The position numbers were made by a program, and so were the translations under genes. A stretch of 64,000 nucleotides of DNA from assembly GCA_032622095.1 (NCBI GenBank), contig CP136063.1:7789814-7853813 (forward strand). Reading direction: 5' to 3'. Source of the stretch: Siphonodentalium dalli. Taxonomy: Eukaryota; Mollusca; Scaphopoda; Gadilida; Siphonodentaliidae. Within the stretch, counting starts at the first letter, position 1, and each line of letters opens with the position of its first letter. Below, in pieces: positions 43,977 through 60,000 of this stretch. Below the pieces are notes generated by a model. That model saw only the letters and a list, made by a program, of their open reading frames with translations, made no database searches and was not told the DNA's origin.

Positions 43977-45119
43977 TTGTTATCGCGTTCATCTCCTGGC
44001 TACCACTAAATAAACACGAGTTGTGGGATGTTCAATACAAGTGCAAGTTTCTCCAGTTCACAGAGCTGATTATGAATATATTATAACTGCTGATGAAATT
44101 CAATGTCTATAAGTACATGAATTAATTAATAAATACATATGTGTGAGGATGTGCTTGTGTGTTTGTGGAGACAAGCAACAATTTTTATTTAAACCGAAAA
44201 TATCCATACACACACCAAATAGCAGAATGGATGGACGGAATTTGGGATACTCTACCATTTTTATTGTTATTTTTATCGAATAGTAAATCGAAAGAATAAC
44301 AAAATCAATACATCTGGTTATATTTGTGCTCGCGTGACGGAATAAATGTCGTTTATCGACAAACAATGAAGCATTATGTGTTTATTGACTGCATATCACA
44401 AAATTTAGCAATTTCCCCATTGACCACAGGGCTCAATATGATGCCAGAAAAGACAACGAAATCGACGAGTTGGAATAATACAATCGATTTTGTAAACCCG
44501 TATATATATATATATATATATATATATTTTATATTAGTACAACAACTTCGGACTGTTGGCTGTTGTGCCTTTCGCATAACCCACTTTGAAAAAATCGAAG
44601 CGACTAAAGTAGTACAGTGTCATTTGGCTTGTATGCAAACAGAAGTACACCCAGCGACTAAAGTAGTACAGATATGATAGCTACCAGTAGACCAATTCGT
44701 TTGCAATTTTACTAAGTTCATGGCGTCAACCCCAACCAAGCTTTAACTACGATAGAGGGGATATATAGTGTTCTCATGAGAAGTCATTTGCTCCTGGATA
44801 TAGTTAAGGTTCTTTGAGTATGAGTATATCGCCTAAACGGGCAAAAAATTAACACTAAATCTGAGAAAGATGGCGTTTATTTGTATACATATGCATTTGA
44901 AATATTTGTTTTGGTCTGAATAACAAATTTAGATAATAGGTAAGTCGCGTGGTTAAGTTGACTTATTCATTTGTCGATATTTAACCCCTTTATATGTTGT
45001 ACACATGTGATCAGTATGTTGGTCAAGCATGATGCAAATACGAAGAAAGTAGTAGCATTTCTCTGAAGACAGGCAAATCCTCGAGTTCAGGCTTACACAC
45101 TGTGCTAACTGTTCACACA
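43977..45119. other. Gene-free stretch with TA microsatellite
   Basis: TA dinucleotide run at about 44,501-44,527. GCGACTAAAGTAGTACAG occurs twice (44,600 and 44,656). No gene. Confidence 0.5.
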
Positions 45120-45383
45120 TTTACATCCTCAAACTGTACATCCTCGGAAACCTAGAAACGTATTTACATCCTCAAACTGTACATCCTCGGAAACCTAGAA
45201 ACGTATTTACATCCTCAAACTGTACATCCTCGGAAACCTAGAAACGTGTTTACATCCTCAAACTGTACATCCTCGGAAAACTAGAAACGTATTTACATTT
45301 ACATCCTCAAACTGTACATCATCGGAAACCTAGAAACGTATTTACATCCTCAAACTGTACATCCTCGGAAACCTAGAAACGTG
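45120..45383. repeat. 43-bp tandem repeat, six units
   Basis: Units (TTTACATCCTCAAACTGTAC, ATCCTCGGAAACCTAGAAAC, GTA) start at 45,120, 45,163, 45,206, 45,249, 45,298 and 45,341. A 6-bp TTTACA insertion precedes the fifth. Nearly identical units. Confidence 0.94.
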
Positions 45384-47859
45384 TTTAGACGTACTGGTTT
45401 ATTTTTGCGGAAATTATACTATATATTAGAGAACTTTGGGACATTTCTTTCAGAATGAACTTTCTAGTTGTCAAAAGAAATTACACGTTCTCCAACGAAG
45501 TGAATCGACTTGTTTGAATTAATAAACCAATCAGTGTACTAGAACACAATGTTATTTTTCGGATTTGTTTTAACTTCATATGAATTAAACTACAGTTTTA
45601 TGTAATTGAGCTCCTATACATATTTGTTTCTGTTAAAAAGTCACCTACTTCTGAGGTTGAGGTAAGAATTATATCCCATTGAAATTCAACAGTTGTTACA
45701 GTTAGAAAACAATGTCCAGTGTAATATAGGTACTAATCAAATTTCCAGCTGTGAGAACCTGATATTTCTGTGAGGTTTAAATAATTGGTAGTTGCCATAT
45801 TGTGGAAGTCGGGAATCAAGATGTTTTTCGTGAAATTTTCAGCTTCGCCACTGTATTCAAAAACATGCGCTAAATTATAAAATGACATTGATGTGTATAT
45901 GTATATATCAGCGAATTCAGCAACATGTCTTTAGATAGGTCTTCGGAGGTGGTGTCAACCGACCATAATCCAAGTTCGCAAATTAAATTTGCACACACCT
46001 TGGCTAATATCCAACCAGTCACAGTCTATATCGTCAAGTGATGATCATTCGGTCCCAAAATTTGACAATAAGGGAAATTTATAATCCGGTTCACACCCCT
46101 CCCGTGAATAATATTTCTTTTATGAAAATGTACTTCGACGGCGCCAAAATATGGACTTGAGCTAAAACTCACACACAAATTTACATTACTTGGATAGTAA
46201 GCTGGAAGGTGATCGCATCGAGAGGTGTGAAATTCTAACAATACGCTATGATAGTGATTGCACCAGTCACTTGGGATGTTAAAACACGGACCATAATCTT
46301 AGTAGCGGTCATATGGGGTTGGGGCAAAACACTTTCGACTGGATATTTTTTGGTTTGTCGGGAGAGTGCGGGGTGACTGGAAATAGAAGGAACGAAATCT
46401 AAATATGTTTGGTATGTATAATCCACAATAATCACTCAATAATCTTTGGAATGATAGTATTGAAAATATTCCAGAAACTGTTCATATAACATGTATGCAT
46501 GCGTAAAACCCATACAATATATAAAGGTTAGGTTAAGACGTTTGTCATGAATGCCGGTTCACTTCGAAGTGCGAAAACTAAAGGAACATTGCCTCCTGAG
46601 TTATGAACGATAATTCCATTATGACAACAAGGCGAAAATAGCATTAAAATCCGAAACATTTTATTATCGCAAGGATGAATCTGTTTTATCCCAAAACATG
46701 TCGTCAGTATAAAAACATTTTCAAATTAGGAGACAAAATGGGTTATCAACGCTATAAATATAGCTGACGCAAGTGATCTGGTGGTAAACGACCGTTGTAC
46801 TTGTACACACCATTCAATTAACCTTTGATTGAATGATAATTGATCGGCAATCATCGTACTGTAAGCGGCTCAATTTCGTTTTCTTCTGGGTGTGAATCGG
46901 TTTATTAATATGTAAACACCCGATTGGGTACGTGTACAATAAATGTAGACCGCGGCATATACACATACCAACGCAGGTTATAACATGCATATGACTGTTG
47001 TTTCAAACACAACAAATTTCTCACTAAATTTTTTTTGAAAAATCAAACTGAGAATAATTGCAACATAATTGTGTATAGATTTTCAAACTGATGATGCGTC
47101 AACCATGACATTACCAACTGTTGAGAGTTGGTGTCTGAGACACCACAAACAACCTAATTCAGTTATGATTAACTTACGTCATTGGCAGGTCCCTGTATTC
47201 ATAGATATGTCGTCTACAGCAATGTCACTTCTGTATGGACCACCACTCTCAGCAGTAATTGTGATCTGAGAAAAGGATTTGATGTTTAGCTGTAACCAAG
47301 TTAATTAACGATTTGTACATTTCTGAATAATGAAATCGATGCATGCGTTCAACAAGAGATAATCATGCGGATGTTCCATGAACTCCGGTGGCTCGGAGTC
47401 CAGTCAATGCACCCAACATATCATATGACCAGAAACAATTAAAATAGAATTGTTAACTTTTTCATTCGAAAAACATTCATTACAACATATCAAACGTCCA
47501 CGTTGGAGACACGAATGCTGAGTATATTTGTTCTGTTATTCCTGGTGGTCATCGACTTAATAATGATGTTCTGGTGTGTTTAGGGGTAAAACCTAATCGT
47601 TGGCACCATGCACTGAATGAATCAATCCATAGCATAGATCATTTTTTTCAACAGGAATGACATCCGTATTAAATAAGGGCTAGTTCAGAGTTATGTATCA
47701 ATGATTGGAAAGGTCAGAAGATCAAGCACATTTCTTTAAAATGAACGAAATCAAATATCAACGTATAGGATGTTAAATTCATTTACACGGACAGCTTATT
47801 ATCCAGGTAGATCCCCGCGTGTCTTCAATCAAATTCAAAGTTTCTTAGATTCACTTATT
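45384..47859. other. Gene-free stretch upstream of the large satellite
   Basis: No supported coding region, strong repeat or RNA gene was seen. The frames at 46,026-46,435 (-) and 47,069-47,269 (+) are not recognisable. Confidence 0.4.
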
Positions 47860-47945
47860 GATACGTTCGCCGCCAGCCATTCCTTACTGCTCACAAATGA
47901 ACAAACAATGTTTAGGATTAGTGAAGCACTGATCATGTGTATTTT
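47860..47945. repeat. Isolated, diverged monomer of the large satellite
   Basis: GATACGTTCGCCGCCAGCCA, TTCCTTACTGCTCACAAATG and CAATGTTTAGGATTAGTGAA form one full 86-bp B-type unit carrying many private differences. About 145 bp of unrelated sequence separates it from the array that begins near 48,090. Confidence 0.85.
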
Positions 47946-48089
47946 CCCCAAAGCAAGTATATATTTACTGCAAATAAACTGTTGTACTAAGGGAGTACAT
48001 TAGTCAGTTTCGATCACCAGTGACATCAATGTTTGTGAATAAAACATGGTTTGAGTACTCAAAAATAGTTTCAAAAAAACACATTATTC

Positions 48090-51000
48090 AGCACAATGTT
48101 GTGTATTTTGATACGTTCGCCACCAGCCACTCCTTACTGCTCACCAATGAACATACAATGTTTAGGATGAGTTCAGCACTGATGGTGTGTATTTTAATGC
48201 GTTCGCCGCCAGCCACTCCTTACTGCTCACCAATGAACATACAATGTTTAGGATGAGTTCAGAACTGATGGTGTGTATTTTGATACGATCGCCGCCAGCA
48301 TCACGTATTGCTCACCAATGAACATACAATGTTTAGGATGAGTTAAGCACTGATGGTGTGTATTTTGATACGTTCGCCGCCAGCATCACGTACTACTCAC
48401 CAATGAACATACAATGTTTAGGATGAGTTCAGAACTGATGGTGTGTATTTTGATACGTTCGCCGCCAGCCACTCCTTACTGCTCACCAATGAACATACAA
48501 TGTTTAGGATGAGTTAAGCACTGATGGTGTGTATTTTGATACGTTCGCCGCCAGCATCACGTACTACTCACCAATGAACATACAATGTTTAGGATGAGTT
48601 CAGAACTGATGGTGTGTATTTTGATACGTTCGCCGCCAGCCACTCCTTACTGCTCACCAATGAACATACAATGTTTAGGATGAGTTAAGCACTGATGGTG
48701 TGTATTTTGATACGTTCGCCGCCAGCATCACGTACTACTCACCAATGAACATACAATGTTTAGGATGAGTTCAGAACTGATGGTGTGTATTTTGATACGT
48801 TCACCGCCAGCCACTCCTTACTGCTCACCAATGAACATACAATGTTTAGGATGAGTTCAGCACTGATGGTGTGTATTTTGATACGTTCGCCGCCAGCATC
48901 ACGTACTGCTCACCAATGAACATACAATGTTTAGGATGAGTTCAGAACTGATGGTGTGTATTTTGATACGTTCGCCGCCAGCCACCCCTTACTGCTCACC
49001 AATGAACATACAATGTTTAGGATGAGTTCAGAACTGATGGTGTGTATTTTGATACATTCACCGCCAGCATCACGTACTGCTCACCAATGAACATACAATG
49101 TTTAGGATGAGTTCAGAACTGATGGTGTGTATTTTGATACGTTCGCCGCCAGCATCACGTATTGCTCACCAATGAACATACAATGTTTAGGATGAGTTCA
49201 GCACTGATGGTGTGTATTTTGATACGTTCGCCGCCAGCCACCCCTTACTGCTCACCAATGAACATACAATGTTTAGGATGAGTTCAGAACTGATGGTGTG
49301 TATTTTGATACGTTCGCCGCCAGCATCACGTACTGCTCACCAATGAACATACAATGTTTAGGATGAGTTCAGAACTGATGGTGTGTATTTTGATACGTTC
49401 GCCGCCAGCCACCCCTTACTGCTCACCAATGAACATACAATGTTTAGGATGAGTTCAGAACTGATGGTGTGTATTTTGATACATTCGCCGCCAGCATCAC
49501 GTACTGCTCACCAATGAACATACAATGTTTAGGATGAGTTCAGAACTGATGGTGTGTATTTTGATACATTCGCCGCCAGCATCACGTACTGCTCACCAAT
49601 GAACATACAATGTTTAGGATGAGTTCAGCACTGATGGTGTGTATTTTGATACGTTCGCCGCCAGCCACCCCTTACTGCTCACCAATGAACATACAATGTT
49701 TAGGATGAGTTCAGCACTGATGGTGTGTATTTTAATACGTTCGCCGCCAGCATCACGTACTGCTCACCATTGAACATACAATGTTTAGGATGAGTTCAGC
49801 ACTGATGGTGTGTATTTTGATACGATCGCCGCCAGCCACCCCTTACTGCTCACCAATGAACATACAATGTTTAGGATGAGTTCAGAACTGATGGTGTGTA
49901 TTTTAATACGTTCGCCGCCAGCCACCCCTTACTGCTCACCAATGAACATACAATGTTTAGGATGAGTTCAGCACTGATGGTGTGTATTTTAATACGTTCG
50001 CCGCCAGCATCACGTACTGCTCACCAATGAACATACAATGTTTAGGATGAGTTCAGCACTGATGGTGTGTATTTTAATACGTTCGCCGCCAGCATCACGT
50101 ATTGCTCACCAATGGACATACAATGTTTAGGATGAGTTCAGAACTGATGGTGTGTATTTTAATACGTTCGCCGCCAGCCACCCCTTACTGCTCACCAATG
50201 AACATACAATGTTTAGGATGAGTTCAGAACTGATGGTGTGTATTTTGATACATTCGCCGCCAGCATCACGTACTGCTCACCAATGAACATACAATGTTTA
50301 GGATGAGTTCAGCACTGATGGTGTGTATTTTGATACGTTCGCCGCCAGCATCACGTATTGCTCACCAATGAACATACAATGTTTAGGATGAGTTCAGCAC
50401 TGATGGTGTGTATTTTGATACGTTCGCCGCCAGCATCACGTACTACTCACCAATGAACATACAATGTTTAGGATGAGTTCAGAACTGATGGTGTGTATTT
50501 TGATACGTTCGCCGCCAGCATCACGTATTGCTCACCAATGAACATACAATGTTTAGGATGAGTTCAGCACTGATGGTGTGTATTTTGATACGTTCGCCGC
50601 CAGCATCACGTATTGCTCACCAATGAACATACAATGTTTAGGATGAGTTCAGCACTGATGGTGTGTATTTTGATACGTTCGCCGCCAGCATCACGTATTG
50701 CTCACCAATGAACATACAATGTTTAGGATGAGTTCAGCACTGATGGTGTGTATTTTGATACGTTCGCCACCAGCCACTCCTTACTGCTCACCAATGGACA
50801 TACAATGTTTAGGATGAGTTCAGCACTGATGGTGTGTATTTTAATGCGTTCGCCGCCAGCCACTCCTTACTGCTCACCAATGAACATACAATGTTTAGGA
50901 TGAGTTCAGAACTGATGGTGTGTATTTTGATACGTTCGCCGCCAGCATCACGTATTGCTCACCAATGAACATACAATGTTTAGGATGAGTTAAGCACTGA

Positions 51001-54000
51001 TGGTGTGTATTTTGATACGTTCGCCGCCAGCATCACGTAATGCTCACCAATGAACATACAATGTTTAGGATGAGTTAAGCACTGATGGTGTGTATTTTGA
51101 TACGTTCGCCGCCAGCCACTCCTTACTGCTCACCAATGAACATACAATGTTTAGGATGAGTTAAGCACTGATGGTGTGTATTTTGATACGTTCGCCGCCA
51201 GCATCACGTATTGCTCACCAATGAACATACAATGTTTAGGATGAGTTCAGCACTGATGGTGTGTATTTTGATACGTTCGCCGCCAGCCACTCCTTACTAC
51301 TCACCAATGAACATACAATGTTTAGGATGAGTTCAGCACTGATGGTGTGTATTTTGATACGTTCGCCGCCAGCCACCCCTTACTGCTCACCAATGAACAT
51401 ACAATGTTTAGGATGAGTTAAGCACTGATGGTGTGTATTTTGATACGTTCGCCGCCAACATCACGTACTGCTCACCAATGAACATACAATGTTTAGGATG
51501 AGTTCAGCACTGATGGTGTGTATTTTGATACGTTCGCCGCCAGCCACCCCTTACTGCTCACCAATGAACATACAATGTTTAGGATGAGTTCAGCACTGAT
51601 GGTGTGTATTTTAATACGTTCGCCGCCAGCATCACGTACTGCTCACCAATGAACATACAATGTTTAGGATGAGTTCAGCACTGATGGTGTGTATTTTGAT
51701 ACGATCGCCGCCAGCCACCCCTTACTGCTCACCAATGAACATACAATGTTTAGGATGAGTTCAGAACTGATGGTGTGTATTTTAATACGTTCGCCGCCAG
51801 CCACCCCTTACTGCTCACCAATGAACATACAATGTTTAGGATGAGTTCAGCACTGATGGTGTGTATTTTAATACGTTCGCCGCCAGCATCACGTACTGCT
51901 CACCAATGAACATACAATGTTTAGGATGAGTTCAGCACTGATGGTGTGTATTTTAATACGTTCGCCGCCAGCATCACGTATTGCTCACCAATGGACATAC
52001 AATGTTTAGGATGAGTTCAGAACTGATGGTGTGTATTTTAATACGTTCGCCGCCAGCCACCCCTTACTGCTCACCAATGAACATACAATGTTTAGGATGA
52101 GTTCAGAACTGATGGTGTGTATTTTGATACATTCGCCGCCAGCATCACGTACTGCTCACCAATGAACATACAATGTTTAGGATGAGTTCAGCACTGATGG
52201 TGTGTATTTTGATACGTTCGCCGCCAGCATCACGTATTGCTCACCAATGAACATACAATGTTTAGGATGAGTTCAGCACTGATGGTGTGTATTTTGATAC
52301 GTTCGCCGCCAGCATCACGTACTACTCACCAATGAACATACAATGTTTAGGATGAGTTCAGAACTGATGGTGTGTATTTTGATACGTTCGCCGCCAGCAT
52401 CACGTATTGCTCACCAATGAACATACAATGTTTAGGATGAGTTCAGCACTGATGGTGTGTATTTTGATACGTTCGCCGCCAGCATCACGTATTGCTCACC
52501 AATGAACATACAATGTTTAGGATGAGTTCAGCACTGATGGTGTGTATTTTGATACGTTCGCCGCCAGCATCACGTATTGCTCACCAATGAACATACAATG
52601 TTTAGGATGAGTTCAGCACTGATGGTGTGTATTTTGATACGTTCGCCACCAGCCACTCCTTACTGCTCACCAATGGACATACAATGTTTAGGATGAGTTC
52701 AGCACTGATGGTGTGTATTTTAATGCGTTCGCCGCCAGCCACTCCTTACTGCTCACCAATGAACATACAATGTTTAGGATGAGTTCAGAACTGATGGTGT
52801 GTATTTTGATACGTTCGCCGCCAGCATCACGTATTGCTCACCAATGAACATACAATGTTTAGGATGAGTTAAGCACTGATGGTGTGTATTTTGATACGTT
52901 CGCCGCCAGCATCACGTAATGCTCACCAATGAACATACAATGTTTAGGATGAGTTAAGCACTGATGGTGTGTATTTTGATACGTTCGCCGCCAGCCACTC
53001 CTTACTGCTCACCAATGAACATACAATGTTTAGGATGAGTTAAGCACTGATGGTGTGTATTTTGATACGTTCGCCGCCAGCATCACGTATTGCTCACCAA
53101 TGAACATACAATGTTTAGGATGAGTTCAGCACTGATGGTGTGTATTTTGATACGTTCGCCTCCAGCCACTCCTTACTACTCACCAATGAACATACAATGT
53201 TTAGGATGAGTTCAGCACTGATGGTGTGTATTTTGATACGTTCGCCGCCAGCCACCCCTTACTGCTCACCAATGAACATACAATGTTTAGGATGAGTTAA
53301 GCACTGATGGTGTGTATTTTGATACGTTCGCCGCCAACATCACGTACTGCTCACCAATGAACATACAATGTTTAGGATGAGTTCAGCACTGATGGTGTGT
53401 ATTTTGATACGTTCGCCGCCAGCCACTCCTTACTGCTCACCAATGAACATACAATGTTTAGGATGAGTTCAGCACTGATGGTGTGTATTTTGATACGTTC
53501 GCCGCCAACATCACGTACTACTCACCAATGAACATACAATGTTTAGGATGAGTTCAGCACTGATGGTGTGTATTTTGATACGTTCGCCGCCAGCCACCCC
53601 TTACTGCTCACCAATGAACATACAATGTTTAGGATGAGTTCAGCACTGATGGTGTGTATTTTAATACGTTCGCCGCCAGCCACTCCTTACTGCTCACCAA
53701 TGAACATACAATGTTTAGGATGAGTTCAGCACTGATGGTGTGTATTTTGATACGTTCGCCGCCAGCCACTCCTTACTGCTCACCAATGAACATACAATGT
53801 TTAGGATGAGTTCAGCACTGATGGTGTGTATTTTGATACGTTCGCCGCCAGCACCACGTACTGCTCACCAATGAACATACAATGTTTAGGATGAGTTCAG
53901 CACTGATGGTGTGTATTTTGATACGTTCGCCGCCAGCCACTCCTTACTGCTCACCAATGAACATACAATGTTTAGGATGAGTTCAGCACTGATGGTGTGT

Positions 54001-57000
54001 ATTTTGATACGTTCGCCGCCAGCCACTCCTTACTGCTCACCAATGAACATACAATGTTTAGGATGAGTTCAGCACTGATGGTGTGTATTTTGATACGTTC
54101 GCCGCCAGCATCACGTACTGCTCACCAATGAACATACAATGTTTAGGATGAGTTCAGCACTGATGGTGTGTATTTTGATACGTTCGCCGCCAGCCACCCC
54201 TTACTGCTCACCAATGAACATACAATGTTTAGGATGAGTTCAGCACTGATGGTGTGTATTTTGATACGTTCGCCGCCAGCATCACGTACTGCTCACCAAT
54301 GAACATACAATGTTTAGGATGAGTTCAGCACTGATGGTGTGTATTTTGATACGTTCGCCGCCAGCCACTCCTTACTGCTCACCAATGAACATACAATGTT
54401 TAGGATGAGTTCAGCACTGATGGTGTGTATTTTGATACGTTCGCCGCCAGCCACTCCTTACTGCTCACCAATGAACATACAATGTTTAGGATGAGTTCAG
54501 CACTGATGGTGTGTATTTTGATACGTTCGCCGCCAGCATCACGTACTGCTTACCAATGAACATACAATGTTTAGGATGAGTTCAGCACTGATGGTGTGTA
54601 TTTTGATACGTTCGCCGCCAGCCACCCCTTACTGCTCACCAATGAACATACAATGTTTAGGATGAGTTCGGCACTGATGTTGTGTATTTTGATACGTTCG
54701 CCGCCAGCCACCCCTTACTGCTCACCAATGAACATACAATGTTTAGGATGAGTTCGGCACTGATGGTGTGTATTTTGATACGTTCGCCGCCAGCATCACG
54801 TACTACTCACCAATGAACATACAATGTTTAGGATGAGTTCAGCACTGATGGTGTGTATTTTGATACGTTCGCCGCCAGCCACCCCTTACTGCTCACCAAT
54901 GAACATACAATGTTTAGGATGAGTTCGGCACTGATGTTGTGTATTTTGATACGTTCGCCGCCAGCCACCCCTTACTGCTCACCAATGAACATACAATGTT
55001 TAGGATGAGTTCGGCACTGATGGTGTGTATTTTGATACGTTCGCCGCCAGCCACCCCTTACTGCTCACCAATGAACATACAATGTTTAGGATGAGATCAG
55101 CACTGGTGGTCTGTATTTTGATACGTTCGCCGCCAGCCACCCCTTACTGCTCAACAATGAACATACAATGTTTAGGATGAGTTCAGCACTGATGGTGTGT
55201 ATTTTGATACGTTCGCCGCCAGCATCACGTACTGCTCACCAATGAACATACAATGTTTAGGATGAGTTCAGCACTGATGGTGTGTATTTTGATACGTTCG
55301 CCGCCAGCCACTCCTTACTGCTCACCAATGAACATACAATGTTTAGGATGAGTTCAGCACTGATGGTGTGTATTTTGATACGTTCGCCGCCAGCCACTCC
55401 TTACTGCTCACCAATGAACATACAATGTTTAGGATGAGTTCAGCACTGATGGTGTGTATTTTGATACGTTCGCCGCCAGCATCACGTACTGCTCACCAAT
55501 GAACATACAATGTTTAGGATGAGTTCAGCACTGATGGTGTGTATTTTGATACGTTCGCCGCCAGCATCACGTATTGCTCACCAATGAACATACAATGTTT
55601 AGGATGAGTTCAGCACTGATGGTGTGTATTTTGATACGTTCGCCGCCAGCATCACGTATTGCTCACCAATGAACATACAATGTTTAGGATGAGTTCAGCA
55701 CTGATGGTGTGTATTTTGATACGTTCGCCACCAGCCACTCCTTACTGCTCACCAATGGACATACAATGTTTAGGATGAGTTCAGCACTGATGGTGTGTAT
55801 TTTAATGCGTTCGCCGCCAGCCACTCCTTACTGCTCACCAATGAACATACAATGTTTAGGATGAGTTCAGAACTGATGGTGTGTATTTTGATACGTTCGC
55901 CGCCAGCATCACGTATTGCTCACCAATGAACATACAATGTTTAGGATGAGTTAAGCACTGATGGTGTGTATTTTGATACGTTCGCCGCCAGCATCACGTA
56001 ATGCTCACCAATGAACATACAATGTTTAGGATGAGTTAAGCACTGATGGTGTGTATTTTGATACGTTCGCCGCCAGCCACTCCTTACTGCTCACCAATGA
56101 ACATACAATGTTTAGGATGAGTTAAGCACTGATGGTGTGTATTTTGATACGTTCGCCGCCAGCATCACGTATTGCTCACCAATGAACATACAATGTTTAG
56201 GATGAGTTCAGCACTGATGGTGTGTATTTTGATACGTTCGCCGCCAGCCACTCCTTACTACTCACCAATGAACATACAATGTTTAGGATGAGTTCAGCAC
56301 TGATGGTGTGTATTTTGATACGTTCGCCGCCAGCCACCCCTTACTGCTCACCAATGAACATACAATGTTTAGGATGAGTTAAGCACTGATGGTGTGTATT
56401 TTGATACGTTCGCCGCCAACATCACGTACTGCTCACCAATGAACATACAATGTTTAGGATGAGTTCAGCACTGATGGTGTGTATTTTGATACGTTCGCCG
56501 CCAGCCACTCCTTACTGCTCACCAATGAACATACAATGTTTAGGATGAGTTCAGCACTGATGGTGTGTATTTTGATACGTTCGCCGCCAACATCACGTAC
56601 TACTCACCAATGAACATACAATGTTTAGGATGAGTTCAGCACTGATGGTGTGTATTTTGATACGTTCGCCGCCAGCCACCCCTTACTGCTCACCAATGAA
56701 CATACAATGTTTAGGATGAGTTCAGCACTGATGGTGTGTATTTTAATACGTTCGCCGCCAGCCACTCCTTACTGCTCACCAATGAACATACAATGTTTAG
56801 GATGAGTTCAGCACTGATGGTGTGTATTTTGATACGTTCGCCGCCAGCCACTCCTTACTGCTCACCAATGAACATACAATGTTTAGGATGAGTTCAGCAC
56901 TGATGGTGTGTATTTTGATACGTTCGCCGCCAGCACCACGTACTGCTCACCAATGAACATACAATGTTTAGGATGAGTTCAGCACTGATGGTGTGTATTT

Positions 57001-60000
57001 TGATACGTTCGCCGCCAGCCACTCCTTACTGCTCACCAATGAACATACAATGTTTAGGATGAGTTCAGCACTGATGGTGTGTATTTTGATACGTTCGCCG
57101 CCAGCCACTCCTTACTGCTCACCAATGAACATACAATGTTTAGGATGAGTTCAGCACTGATGGTGTGTATTTTGATACGTTCGCCGCCAGCATCACGTAC
57201 TGCTCACCAATGAACATACAATGTTTAGGATGAGTTCAGCACTGATGGTGTGTATTTTGATACGTTCGCCGCCAGCCACCCCTTACTGCTCACCAATGAA
57301 CATACAATGTTTAGGATGAGTTCAGCACTGATGGTGTGTATTTTGATACGTTCGCCGCCAGCATCACGTACTGCTCACCAATGAACATACAATGTTTAGG
57401 ATGAGTTCAGCACTGATGGTGTGTATTTTGATACGTTCGCCGCCAGCCACTCCTTACTGCTCACCAATGAACATACAATGTTTAGGATGAGTTCAGCACT
57501 GATGGTGTGTATTTTGATACGTTCGCCGCCAGCCACTCCTTACTGCTCACCAATGAACATACAATGTTTAGGATGAGTTCAGCACTGATGGTGTGTATTT
57601 TGATACGTTCGCCGCCAGCATCACGTACTGCTTACCAATGAACATACAATGTTTAGGATGAGTTCAGCACTGATGGTGTGTATTTTGATACGTTCGCCGC
57701 CAGCCACCCCTTACTGCTCACCAATGAACATACAATGTTTAGGATGAGTTCGGCACTGATGTTGTGTATTTTGATACGTTCGCCGCCAGCCACCCCTTAC
57801 TGCTCACCAATGAACATACAATGTTTAGGATGAGTTCGGCACTGATGGTGTGTATTTTGATACGTTCGCCGCCAGCATCACGTACTACTCACCAATGAAC
57901 ATACAATGTTTAGGATGAGTTCAGCACTGATGGTGTGTATTTTGATACGTTCGCCGCCAGCCACCCCTTACTGCTCACCAATGAACATACAATGTTTAGG
58001 ATGAGTTCGGCACTGATGTTGTGTATTTTGATACGTTCGCCGCCAGCCACCCCTTACTGCTCACCAATGAACATACAATGTTTAGGATGAGTTCGGCACT
58101 GATGGTGTGTATTTTGATACGTTCGCCGCCAGCCACCCCTTACTGCTCACCAATGAACATACAATGTTTAGGATGAGATCAGCACTGGTGGTCTGTATTT
58201 TGATACGTTCGCCGCCAGCCACCCCTTACTGCTCAACAATGAACATACAATGTTTAGGATGAGTTCAGCACTGATGGTGTGTATTTTGATACGTTCGCCG
58301 CCAGCATCACGTACTGCTCACCAATGAACATACAATGTTTAGGATGAGTTCAGCACTGATGGTGTGTATTTTGATACGTTCGCCGCCAGCCACTCCTTAC
58401 TGCTCACCAATGAACATACAATGTTTAGGATGAGTTCAGCACTGATGGTGTGTATTTTGATACGTTCGCCGCCAGCCACTCCTTACTGCTCACCAATGAA
58501 CATACAATGTTTAGGATGAGTTCAGCACTGATGGTGTGTATTTTGATACGTTCGCCGCCAGCATCACGTACTGCTCACCAATGAACATACAATGTTTAGG
58601 ATGAGTTCAGCACTGATGGTGTGTATTTTGATACGTTCGCCGCCAGCCACTCCTTACTGCTCACCAATGAACATACAATGTTTAGGATGAGTTCAGCACT
58701 GATGGTGTGTATTTTGATACGTTCGCCGCCAGCATCACGTACTACTCACCAATGAACATACAATGTTTAGGATGAGTTCAGCACTGATGGTGTGTATTTT
58801 GATACGTTCGCCGCCAGCCACCCCTTACTGCTCACCAATGAACATACAATGTTTAGGATGAGTTCGGCACTGATGTTGTGTATTTTGATACGTTCGCCGC
58901 CAGCCACCCCTTACTGCTCACCAATGAACATACAATGTTTAGGATGAGTTCGGCACTGATGGTGTGTATTTTGATACGTTCGCCGCCAGCATCACGTACT
59001 ACTCACCAATGAACATACAATGTTTAGGATGAGTTCAGCACTGATGGTGTGTATTTTGATACGTTCGCCGCCAGCCACCCCTTACTGCTCACCAATGAAC
59101 ATACAATGTTTAGGATGAGTTCGGCACTGATGTTGTGTATTTTGATACGTTCACCACCAGCATCACGTATTGCTCACCAATGAACATACAATATTTAGGA
59201 TGAGTTCAGCACTAATGGTGTGTATTTTCATAAGTTCGCCGCCAGCACTCCTTACTGCTCACCAATGAACATACAATGTGTAGGATGAGTTCAGCACTGG
59301 TGGTGTGTATTTTGATACGTTCGCCGCCAGCCACTCCTTACTGCTCACCAATGAACATACAATGTTTAGGATGAGATCAGCACTGATGGTGTGTATTTTG
59401 ATACGTTCGACGCCAGCATCACGCACTGCTCACCAATGAACATACAATGTTTAGGATGAGTTCAGCATTGGTGGTGTGTATTTTGATACGTTCGCCGCCA
59501 GCCACCCCTTACTGCTCACCAATGAACATACAATGTTTAGGATGAGTTCAGCACTGATGTTGTGTATTTTGATACGTTCACCACCAGCATCACGTATTGC
59601 TCACCAATGAACATACAATATTTAGGATGAGTTCAGCACTAATGGTGTGTATTTTCATAAGTTCGCCGCCAGCACTCCTTACTGCTCACCAATGAACATA
59701 CAATGTGTAGGATGAGTTCAGCACTGGTGGTGTGTATTTTGATACGTTCGCCGCCAGCCACTCCTTACTGCTCACCAATGAACATACAATGTTTAGGATG
59801 AGATCAGCACTGATGGTGTGTATTTTGATACGTTCGACGCCAGCATCACGCACTGCTCACCAATGAACATACAATGTTTAGGATGAGTTCAGCATTGGTG
59901 GTCTGTATTTTGATACGTTCGCCGCCAGTATCACGTATTGCTCACCAATGAACATACAATGTTTAGGATGAGTTCAGCACTGATGGTGTGTATTTTGATA

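Noticed and set aside
47770-48256. Frames reading FAASHSLLLTNE and similar in satellite monomers
   Set aside because: Monomers of 85 and 86 bp shift the frame at nearly every unit, so no continuous protein exists. Kept only as a remark on the isolated monomer.
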